This document shows, one piece after another, positions 49,801 through 61,300 of a stretch of DNA of 64,000 bases. Position numbers and translations under genes: made by a program. Source of the DNA: Litsea cubeba (Eukaryota > Streptophyta > Magnoliopsida > Laurales > Lauraceae); contig WHSA01000609.1 of the NCBI GenBank assembly GCA_012931725.1, positions 72,001 through 136,000 of the forward strand. Reading direction: 5' to 3'. The stretch's first letter is position 1. The number at the start of each line of letters is the position of its first letter. Below the pieces are notes generated by a model, which was given only the letters and a program-made list of their open reading frames with translations, did no database searches and had not been told where the DNA came from.

Positions 49801-52277
49801 CACCTCTTATGATTATGAACGTGAAGCTTCGGCCATTATGATACTGATATTGCATATTTATAAGCTCATTATGAAGCTCCCAACCAATTTTTTCGTTTAT
49901 CTTTCTGAGTAGTTGATTGAAAGTAATATTGACATCAACCCATATTACCTTCTGCTCACCACCATCGTAGACCGAAAGTAGATTGTTTACGTCTAATATA
50001 CCATTAAAACGACATATTATACATATCTCAATATTCTCCATACTACCAAGAAGAACACAGATTTCGAATGATAAGATTTACTTTTGAAATGAAGTTACTA
50101 ACAAACATCCATAAAATCCATGAGGATTTAAGGTGTGAAAATAAATATCGAAATAAGTATTTCTTTAGTAAATAAGATGAATGTTTGGAATTACTTATAG
50201 TGGAAGATTGTTAAATATAAAATAAAAAACTACTCTATGCATACATGGAAAATTAAAAGAGTTAAAATCCTTAGCATTGACATTTAGGATACCATGAAGC
50301 GACACATTTCTATAACATTAACAACCAAATAACAATGCATTATCCGTTAAAAAAAATAAATAAATGCATCATCTTAATCAATTCTACACCTAGATATTCT
50401 CGCAAATTTATTTTACGTCTCATTCGTTCTAATTTTCTACATTTAGCAAAAGTATATATATACCATAAAACACCCATTCCTACTAATTCCTGATGCTGAT
50501 CATAATCTGTTTGCGATCCTTGTAATTATGATTGAGCATGTGGTAAATGGTGAAATGATAATTAAATGATGCATATGGAAGTCCCAAACTCAGGCATGGT
50601 ATATTTATTTCCATCACATCTTTATTGGGAAGCTTTGTATCGGAGCCATGGTTTTAAAACATAGTTTCAAAGAAGCTTGGATTTTGGTATATTTTTTGCC
50701 CTTGTGCCTTCATGCACTTTTTTGGGTCTTCTTCCTGATTTGATCTATAGAAACAAATATATTCAATGAATTAATTAAAATTTATAATTATGTGAATGGG
50801 AACGCTAGATATCACAGAAACTTATTTTGTTTAAATCCTTACTTTTGTCTCTCATATCCTACCAATGATGTTGTTTCTTCTTTCTATTCCCATCACTGTT
50901 CTTTGATATATTTCCAACAAAGTGAATAAGCAATAATATATTAATCTAACAGTAATTTGACACTGAATAAGGAATAAATCAAACAATCAATATATATATA
51001 TACATACAAAATCACAAAGTGAAAAGGGAATTACAAAATATTATTAATAATAGTGTAGATCTACATGGACTTGTTGTCATGTCCATTCATTCAATGGACA
51101 ACATCATTTGTTGATAAAGGCCCAATTATAATGGTCGCTAGAGTATATGAATGCCTATGATCAAACTCATGGGATTCTAACCCATGTGTGAATGTTAGGA
51201 ATTGCTTCGGAACCAAGACAGCCCAAAATACATTGTTTAGTCAATCTAATGGACTATTTTAAAATTTTAATTTTCCATTGGGCGATCTTTTATGATCTAT
51301 GAAAATTTCATCGATGAGAACAAATAGGAAAGAAGGGTGTTAACCCTAACAAATTCCAGTTTGCTTTCTTTCAATTTTGCATTTTGTTTTATAGTTTGGG
51401 TAGGATCAACCAAGCATCCAATTAATGGAAAATAATTGAAACATGCATGGAAATGGGGATTTGACGAGTCCATGAATTCCTTTAAATAAGAGAAGGCCGT
51501 GTTAATAGAATCCATGTTTAGTCTATAATATTTGAATCAATTAAGGGCCATGGCACAATGGTTGTTTGTGTCTAAAAATATTGTAGTCGAACTGATAAAC
51601 TATTGCACAAATTAAACTATACAAACTAAAGAGCAATATATGTTTAAATTATAGTTTACAGAAACCTTTGCAAACAGAAGAGGGTTATCGATTCAAAATC
51701 AGTACACATATAAATATTTCAGTAGGAATTATTAGGTTGCATGCATTGCATTTTAAGAACCTGCTTGTGAAGCGATGGTGGCCAAAACCTGTAAGAACCA
51801 GTGGCAATCCGATGATGCTTCGTCGACGTTGGCGACCTTGCGTATTTGCAACTAGGTTGGCGAGGGAGGAGGACGGTCAAATTTGGCTGAGGGAGAGAGT
51901 TACCGCAGTAAATGAGGAATAGTCGACCATGGAGATGAAAAAGGGGGTTTTTCCCTTAGTGAAAGAGAGGAATAGTCGACCAGGGAGATGAAAGGGGGTT
52001 TTTAAGTTGCGATATCGCAATTTAAGTTGCGATATCGCTGCTAAAAAAATTGCGGTATCGCAACTTAAGTTGCAATATCGCAAAGAAAAAAGGAAAATGG
52101 TCTGTGCGCTGGTACGGATTGTAAGGAGAACGTCTTTGTAAAAACTTTATCTTTGGTTACAAGGGAGAGATTTCCAGTACTGTTGGTGACCGTACTGAAA
52201 TTTTCCCTAGTATAATTGAAGCCCCTTGCAAACAAAAGAATAAAAACAAAAAAACAACATAGGAAGGAAGTCTTTTC

Positions 52278-52310
<33 letters not shown>

Positions 52311-55300
52311 GTTGGGCTCTACCCATCAGATAAAAGAGGAAAATGAAAGAAGAGAAGTAGTTGTCACTGAGTAAAGTAAATAGAAGAATTGCAAGGAAAG
52401 AAAAAGGGAAATCTTCTCAAATTCGCCATTCATGAAGAAAATGGTTTGGTGCACTTGAGCACCGCCCACTTTGGCGCTCTTTTGTAGGACCACAATTTTC
52501 GGAGTTGAATACTAGAATCCAACAGCCGGCCACATCTTCCACCATGTAACCAGGTCAAAACGTTGACAGATAACTTCAATTATATTCTTTAAATAATTCA
52601 AAGGTATACTCACCCCCTATTGGGTCTAAATTGATTTTCATTCCCTTTTATTCTGTCCTTTAGTAGCGTACATATAAAACATTCGTAAGGCCTTGACGAC
52701 AAACAGTACCTCGCACTTTACTTAAACTATGTAACTGTTGCTAGTGTTTAAGGTCTTTAATAGAGTCATATCTATTCTAATTTTTTGTCACAATACTATT
52801 AAATTAGCTTACTTCATTTAATCCTAAATAACATTTTTATATGATGATAAAGTAACTTATTTCGTACTTACTTTTACAAGTGGTAGAAAAAAAAATTGAA
52901 TTTTATATTGCACCAGTCCTTAACTCGAATAAAGGAAAGTTAGCATTGTAGTATAGAAAGTTATTATATATAATAATATAAAAAAAATCATTTCTTTCAG
53001 CCTTGACTCAACCTTAGCCCGACACCCTTGAGAGTAGGGTAAGGGCTTTGATATTGTAGGTTCACCGAGGATTCCAAATGCTTTGGCTTGACCTAGGCCT
53101 AACCCGCATACATAAGGATAGGGTAAGGGGTTTCCCCAGCATGGACCAAGCCCAACCCTTTTACAGTTCTAAATTAATGTACGACATGTCAAATATTTGT
53201 GGATTGTTTTAGCTCTGCCAATTAATAGAGAGCATTTGAACTTCTAAAGTCGTCCATGTTGAAAGATGAAAACTATGGATGTTATGATTTTTCTATTATA
53301 AAAAAGCCTTTATTCTCCAACAACCTAATAAAAACACCAGGTATTTTATATTTTCACTTGACCTCCCTGGTCTAGTGGTGAAACAAATGACTGTAAATTT
53401 TATGGACAAATGATAGAAACACCCTCTATTTGACCCTAGCAACCTAGATGCATGATGACCAAAGTGATGCAGCAATGGAAATGCTTAGACGTGGATTATG
53501 AAAATATATAATGTCATGGTGATCAAATGATCCTCGGAGGTCCTCAAAGTTCTTTGGAACAAAATCCAATGGTGATTAATGTCGAAGATAGTGTGAAAAG
53601 GGATACATCTCCCTTTGCGTGAGTGGGTTTGATTGATCAAAGTTGGGTCCCTATCTGAAAGCCCAAAAAGAGTGTTGATGTGAAAAGGGGCATTTTGGCG
53701 AAATCATTATTTCAATCATTTGAGGAAATCTCAAGGCTAAGTTGGTCAAAAATTAAAGAGTATATATAGTTGCTTTTTGTACAGTTTGACTTTTAGTCTA
53801 GGGAGCTTTTGGTAAAAATAGAAAATATAGACGTCTTTTTTTTAGGTTGTGTGAAAATGTAGGGGCCTTTCTATAAAATACTCTTGATCGTTTAGACCCC
53901 TTATAATTCGAAGTGATTCAATTTAAGGTGAATAAGATGGGGACAAATTTTAACTATATAATACTTGAAGTAAGTGAGGTTAAGAGAGTTTAGATTGACT
54001 GTAAGAGGAGAGGCAAAAAGATTGCACATGTATCGCTCTATTTTTTTTTATTTTTTTTTATTTTTAAGTTTCTCACATGAATATGCCTATGTGTTGTTAT
54101 GACAATTGTCTTGTATTCTATAAGGGACTCTTAGCCAAATACAAGGCGTTTGGTAATTTGTATCAAAATTTAAATATTCTCAAAGTGGATTGTATAGTTT
54201 TGTGATAATCAATTTCTTCTGAGAAACATGAGGTGACTGAAACCCACAACATGTTGTAACTTCATAATTTTATTATGGACGTGGGCACACTGTCAAACCA
54301 CGTGAATATTATATATTCATTATTACTCTTTTCAATGATATTAAACTCTATTGAATGATGAATGGTGATGCAGGTTTTAGGAGATATAGAGGCACCCAAT
54401 TATCTATCAAGAATGAGTGGAGTGGGCGATATACACTGGATTAAATTCCATGGCATAGATGGGCTAACAATCGATGGGACAGGGCAAATAACTGGCCAAG
54501 GAACCAACCATGTAAGATATTTTGAGCTCGCATCTTCCAGATTTTTTTATTTCTTTATTTTTTTATTTTTTGAATAATAAAAAGCTTTCTCTTGAACGTT
54601 TTCTGTTTTAATTGATACTAAAATGAATTTGATTGCATACAATTGATACTATAAATTATTATATTACATATGCTGGTCATTTGTCAAAATTAGTTTGCCA
54701 CAATATTTTAGTTGGGAAGATTTCAAATAAGGCCTTAATTTTTTGCCTTATTCAAAAAAAGACACAAGTCTCAAAACTTTTTAAATTAGTCTCTAAGTTT
54801 TCTAGTAAGTTTTCAATTAAAGAGTACATCTAGCCATTTAATGGTATTTCCTGAAGACTTCTTCCCTCGGTTTTTTAAAACGCCTAAAGTACCATTCATT
54901 TAAGGCCATGACATGGTTTTGGCAACCACAACATTTAGCCAATCACCGTAGAGATGCTATTTGTCATCGATCACAGTGAGGATGTTAGTAAAGAAAAGGA
55001 AGAGAATATAGAGAAAGTGAATGAGAGTTTCATTTCAATGAAGGGTAATTTGGGTAGTTTATAATTTCTGAGGGAAAAAGTCGTAAAAAAATAGCTTTAA
55101 ATAGACGAATATCGTTAATTGAAAATTTCCTATAAAACTTTGGGACTAATTTGAAAAGTTTTGAAACTTGTATCATTTTTTTAAATAAGGTAAAAACTTA
55201 AGGTCTTACTTGAAATTTTTTTTCTATTTTAGTTCTATCTGCCTTTTTGTTGATTACATCATTATGATGGTGGCACCCACTTCGATTAGTGACCTGATGG

Positions 55301-58300
55301 AACTCATATGGATTATTTATTGTTCGAAGGGTGGCGCACCCACAATTACATAATTTGAGGGCTGACCTCCTTTTTTATTTAACCCAATCAAGGGGCTGGG
55401 ACCAAGAGAGAGCCCGCACATACGGGAAGGAAAGAAGGCCCATGCAAATGGGAAAGGAGCCCACACAAGAGGGAAGAAAGCCCACCATTATTCAACTTTT
55501 CCAATAAAATCTTAATCAATTGGGAATTACAGGGCTGCCTCTACGGATACACCGAGGACTCTCATTGAATTGTCTTGGATTTGGATTTGAATCTGAGAGG
55601 ACCAAGATTTTAGTATGAGCTTATTCAACTTCTGGACATTCCCGCACATGGACATTGTGGCAGGCCCCTTTAATTTCATTAGGGTCACGGTCTTTTGAGG
55701 GCCCTGTGGCTCTTTACTTATACATGTTGTAGACGTTTCCACGGGTGAAAATTTCGCTCCCATTTACAAACCAACATTTATTGCCTGATGGGTAAGGAGC
55801 GTGTTTCTACTGGCTATCAAGGTTCAAATCCGGGGTACGTCACTTCTTCCCGTTTGTGCGGGTTCCTTTTCAATTTTTGTGGACTATCTTTTCATATGTA
55901 TAAAGGTTTTCTCGTGGATCCGAGTTGGCTGGGGTACAAAAAAAACACATTTTACGGCCTACTTATTTTAATGAATCCTCCATAGTTCATTTGCTTTCTT
56001 TGTTCTTATGAAATGAACAGGTTCTGGGGATCTTGAATTGCAACAATGTAATCATTAATGGTTTGAAAATAGTCAGCGGCTTGGGAAAACACATCGATAT
56101 CGTCGAATGTATTGGGGTCCACATTTCTCAACTAACAATAACTGCCCCTGGCGACAGCCGAAACACAGACGGTATACACATCGAAAAGTCACAACATGTG
56201 GAAATTCTAAGCTCTACAATAGGAACTGGTACTTATCTTTTCCATTTATAATTGCTTTCTGTCGAGTCTATCTTTATTTGCATTGAAATACATAGAAAGT
56301 GAATATATATATATATATGATTGTTAAAAATAAAGATTAAAAAGTCAAGATCAAAAAATGAACATCAAATAGTATTTTCTTTTGATTCTATTTCCCTAAA
56401 AGAAAATATTTGTTGAGATGTTTATTTTGGAAATTCATATTTAATTTTTATTTTCAATAACTTTATATATTCAATTCCTATGAATTCTAATGTAAACAAA
56501 CAGCCGTTGAGTTTGTATATTACTCCTTTTCTTTTGTTTACAATAGAAATTTGTATGTATGAATCTTTGAGTGAGTTAACTTATTTCTATAATCCATATA
56601 CAGGTGATGATTGCATTTCCATTGGAGGTGGAACTTCAGATGTTAACATCAGCCACATAAATTGTGGGCCGGGCCATGGGATAAGGTACGTATTCTATTT
56701 AAAAGTAATCACAGTATTGCTTTCGGCTCATGGTAAGCATCAACCTCAACCTCAAGTAGGGATGCAAACGGGTTGGGTCTCAATTCGTCTTCGTCTAAGT
56801 GGACTCACATTCAGACCCAGATCCAAACTGGTACCTTTCTTTTGTAGCCGGATTCAGCATCAACTAAAACAGTAAAAGGGAACATGGTTTTAGATCCGGA
56901 CCCTAAACAAGATGTGGAATCCAATAATATAATTGGATGTAAGGGCTGCATTATAATCTTCTTAAATATAAAAGTGATGCAATTACATGGTAAATGAATA
57001 AAGTTAAGTAGATCTTCAAATATCAATTTTACTCAAACTATGTATGCTCTTAAAAATTATATAAATTTTTAATATGTGGACGTAATCATTCTGGATCAAG
57101 ATCCTCCGGAAGGGACATAAAAGAATTTGGATCTAGATCCCAATGTTTTAGATTCTATATATGCTTGGATGCTGATGCTGATCTGGATCCTAATTCTATA
57201 TCTACAAGCCTAACCTTAGGGTTATGTTCACTATTGGATGAGTGAGAAATTAATTGTTAATTGGTTGTAATCAGGCAATTTACTTTATTAAAGCCAAGGA
57301 TTTTGGGTTTGATTTTGACTGTTGGTTGGGATTTTGACTTTTAAGTTTTTTTTTTTCTTTAAATCTTCTCTCCCCACTTATCTCATGCAACTACTCCCCA
57401 GATCCTATCTCATGCAACTACTCACTTTATCTCATTATCGAAAGCACTAAGAATCACTCATTAGTTTTCATTCCATTTTTCTTTTTATGCAAATACTATT
57501 TCTATCCAAATTATACCATCCCTTTCTACTCAAGTTTTCCTCTTTCCTTTCTATGCCACTAGCTTTTGGATTACATAAACTAGTACTCTCATAACTTTTT
57601 TTTTCTTTTGTTTTCTTTCTAAAATCTATGAATTTTTTTAATGCGTGAATAGTTAAATTGTAATGTTGGCCATATCCTGCTGAGCACGTATTATTATATT
57701 AGTCAATATTTATCATAATCAATCAGAATTATTGGATCATCAAACTATTGATGATAGTTTGAAAGGATGGTTTGGATGTGCATGAGATGTCCTCTATACT
57801 AATAAAGTTAATCTTTTAATCACCCCTCTTTCTAATAAATATATATATATATACTGTTAAAAACATATAACTATTAAAAACTAGTCATGAATTTACCACT
57901 CTCTCTGTATTTATATCCACAGGTAATATGAAGATCTCTTAAAAAGTATTTTTTTCCGGATATTTTGAATATAGCACAACATAATTTGAAAAAAAAACTT
58001 TCTAATTAAACACTGCAATATTTAAGAAATATCAACAATTAAAGAAAACCGTATGTTTGTTCGAGATAAAGATTTGTTAGCATTGTTAAAAATAGATGAG
58101 ACAGGTGAGATTGGGGCCAGTGATGATCTTGCAATCAAGTCAGGCACAGTCGTATCCTTCATGCTTCTATTTTGAGGGTTTAGGGTTCGAGATCTCTAGA
58201 TTGGTCCACTCAATAAATCAACACACTAGTGTGCAAAAAATAATAAACTACGCAACGGAAATAAAATCACAAGCACACACCACAAGGACACCAGATTTAA

Positions 58301-61300
58301 GGTGGAAAACCCTAACCGGGTGAAAAACCACCGATCCGTACTGAATCTAATCAAACACTATGAATCTCGCAATTACAAGAAACTCATATTTCTTCCCTAG
58401 ATATCCCTTATCTACAGACTGAAGTTACCTTGTGTCGCATCACGCTTCAACGACATCACACCGTTGATTGCAACAGATCCAGCGCTTAACTCCTTAAATC
58501 TTCTACGCAAGAAGATGGACTTTTACAAGGGATGCAGAAGAACTTGGCTCTCTACAGTATTTGGCAGCACAACTCTTTAAAAATCTCTAAAGAGAATTTC
58601 TCTCAATTTGATCACTAATTCAAAACTTGAGAGATGATCTATTGCCTTTTGATTATCTTTGGGTTGTGAGAAACACCCAATTTATAGCCTCAAATTCGTG
58701 CTTAAGACTCTTAATAATATTCCACTTAGAGTAAGAGTCTTTTTTTCAACTCTAAAAAGAATCCTGAACCAACTGTTCTTCCACCGTCCGCCACCCTCGC
58801 TATAGCGAGGCATGTCTCTGCCTCGGGATAGGACCTGACATCTTATTAAGGCATCTGCAGCCTTTTTTTTTACTTTTATACCTTACAATCTCCCCCTTTT
58901 GGCAATTCTTGGACAAATTTCCCCAATACAATAAGATCTACCCAAAAGAAAAATCCAAAATGCATTGAATTTTAAAAAAACATCAGCATTATAGATCTTG
59001 AATTGCCTTAGCTTGTAAAACACTTTTGGGCTTCATTCTTCTCCCCCTGAATTTGTCCATAATTGACAAACAAAAAATCATGCAGCTTCAGTCAATCTGG
59101 ATGCAGTAGGTCCCCCTCAATTTTGACTCCCTCTCACTATGATCTTCGTATCAGCACTGGGGGTAGGAGCTTGACCTCCTTGATCAAGGCTTTTTATAAT
59201 TAGTCACCCACACTTTTGTAATTGGAACTTTCAGCAAAGTGTGAGCAAACTCCTTAGGCAAATTAGATTTTCTAACCCAAATTGGAGTTGTCTAGGGTGG
59301 AGAAAAATTCTTCCGCCATTGCTTGGTCTTGGGTAGACTTTGCAGCTTCTTGCAATGGGGACGAATGTGTCCTTTCTTTCCACAGTGGTGACAAGTGTAT
59401 GTGAGTGCAGCGCGTGACACATTCTTTTTCTTGAAACTACTCGACACATTATTTAAAAGTGCAGTATGCGGAGTAGCATGTGCAACACTTGAAACAAAGA
59501 TTATTTTATCTTTAGCATTTGAAGTGGATGCACCATGATCATAACCGAGACCGCTTCTGTCAAACTGAGACTTCTGACTACACAAGATGTTTGTAAGAGT
59601 TTTCGAACCAATGTTCATCTTGTTTAGTGAAGCTTGTTTCACTTCTAACTCAGACAGAGTGATCTTTAGTCTTCCTTGCAAATCTTCTTTTTCAGATTTA
59701 ACAGTCTGCAACTCCGCCTTCATATTCTCAATCTCTTATTCGGCCTTTTCAAGTTTTTGACTCTCAGTGGTCAAATTTTCAGTCATGCAGTTTTTCTAAC
59801 TTTCCAAGAGACGAATCTTTTCAAGTGCTTGCTCTAAATCATTCTTTAATGCAAAATTTTCTTCTTGAGCAGCTTTTAACTTGATTGTGACCTTCTGACC
59901 ATACTTGGTCATCCGCACACAATCATTAAACGTGGAGTAATATTTTTCACTACACCAAAAATGAAAAATTAGAACGGTTTACCATTCCTAATCCTTGTGT
60001 TCCTAATCCATTCATCCGTTCCAATTTTCTATTTTTGGAACGGATTAACGGATTATGAACGGTTTAGGAACGGACGAACGGATTAGGAACGGTAATCTGT
60101 TTCAATTTCCCATTTTTGGTGTAGTGTTTCCTCCCAATCTTGTCCTTTATCTGACACCTCATCTTCATTATCATCATCAAACATAGAAGCTCTTGCCAAA
60201 GAATTGATTGAGTATCATTCTAGAAATATCTTGTGATCAAACACAATAAATTAGTATAACCCGCTCTAATACCAATTGAAGGTTTAGGGTTCGAGATCTC
60301 TAGATTGGTCCACTCAATAAATCAACCCACTAGTGTGCAAAAAAACAGTAAACTACGCAGCGGAAATAAAATCACAAGCACACACCACAAGGACACAAAA
60401 TTTAAGGTGGAAAATCCTAACTGGGTGAAAAACCACCGATCCGTACTGGATCTATCAAACACTATGAATCTCGCAATTACAAGAAACTCAGATTTATTCC
60501 CTAGATATCCCTTATCTAAAGACTGAAGTTACCTTGTGTCGCATCAAGCTTCAACGACATCACACCGTTGATTTCAACAGATCCAGCACTTGACTCCTCA
60601 AATCTTCTACGCAAGAAGATGGTCTTCTACAAGAGATACAGAAGAAGTTTGCTCTCTAGAGTACTTGGCAGTACAACTCTTCAAAAATCTCTAAAGAAAA
60701 TTTCTCTCAATTTGATCACTAATTCAGAACTTAAGAGATGATCTATTGTCTTTCTCTTATCTTTGGGTTGTGAGAAACACCCAATTTATAGCCTCAAATT
60801 CGTGCTTAAGACTCTTAATAATATTCCACTTAGAATAAGAGTCCTTTTTTCCAACACTAAAAAGAGTCCTGAACCAACTGCTCTTCCACCGTCTGCCACC
60901 CTCGCTATAGCGAGGCATGTCTCTGCCTCGGGATAGGACCTGACATCTTATTAAGGCATCTGTAGCCCTTTTTTACTTTTATACCTTACACATTATAATC
61001 ATTAATAATCACCGACAATTTTCTTTTATCTCAATAAAATCACGGCAAATGTTATTCAATGGGACACCAGGACCTACATAATTAAAAAGGAGCGGGTTTC
61101 CATATACAGACGACGGTGTTCACCAAAAATACATGAAGATCGTTTTTATTAAAAAAAAACTACCATTTATCAAAGAATTTATTTTATTTATTTTAACAAT
61201 TACATTGAGGGATGTTAAAGAAAAGTTTGTTAGAGACAAGATTTGTTAGGATTGTTAAAGAGATCAAATAAGGTAGGTGAGAAAGATTAAGTGAATTTGA

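Larger units (their letters stand above)
48252..52207 (-). mobile_element. MULE (Mutator-like element) with long inverted repeats
   Basis: 3956 bp bounded by inverted repeats of roughly 420-435 bp (48252 to about 48670, and about 51772 to 52207), starting GGGAAATTTTACGTACGGTC and, on the other strand, GGGAAAATTTCAGTACGGTC. A perfect 9-bp duplication TAGTATAAT flanks it (48243-48251 and 52208-52216). Long TIR plus 9-bp TSD is diagnostic of MULEs. Inside are only N-terminal mudrA-like frames on the - strand; no DDE catalytic domain is present, so it is non-autonomous. Confidence 0.93.
58173..60990 (-). mobile_element. Pol-less copia derivative in intron 5
   Basis: LTRs 58173-58887 (715 bp) and 60277-60990 (714 bp) start TG and end CA. 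PBS TGGTATTAGAGCG on the - strand (60262-60274) and PPT AAAAGGGGGAGAT (58888-58900) fix orientation and boundaries. The ~1.4-kb interior has only a gag fragment, so protease, integrase and RT are absent (a TR-GAG-like arrangement). The flanks (TATTT left, CATTA right) are not a convincing TSD. It carries a CACTA-type MITE. Confidence 0.88.

Noticed and set aside
51668..51922. Frame with RRRWRPCVFATRLAREED, also present as 48449-48646 on the other strand
   Set aside because: Both are the same MULE inverted repeat read from opposite ends; no start context or domain, so not a gene.
55263..55350. Candidate missing WW exon (frame with CSKGGAPT)
   Set aside because: The C-APT resemblance is superficial, the WW is absent, and no splice sites in phase 0 flank it.
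58168..60995. Target-site duplication for the copia derivative
   Set aside because: TATTT on the left and CATTA on the right do not match well enough; the site may have mutated or recombined.
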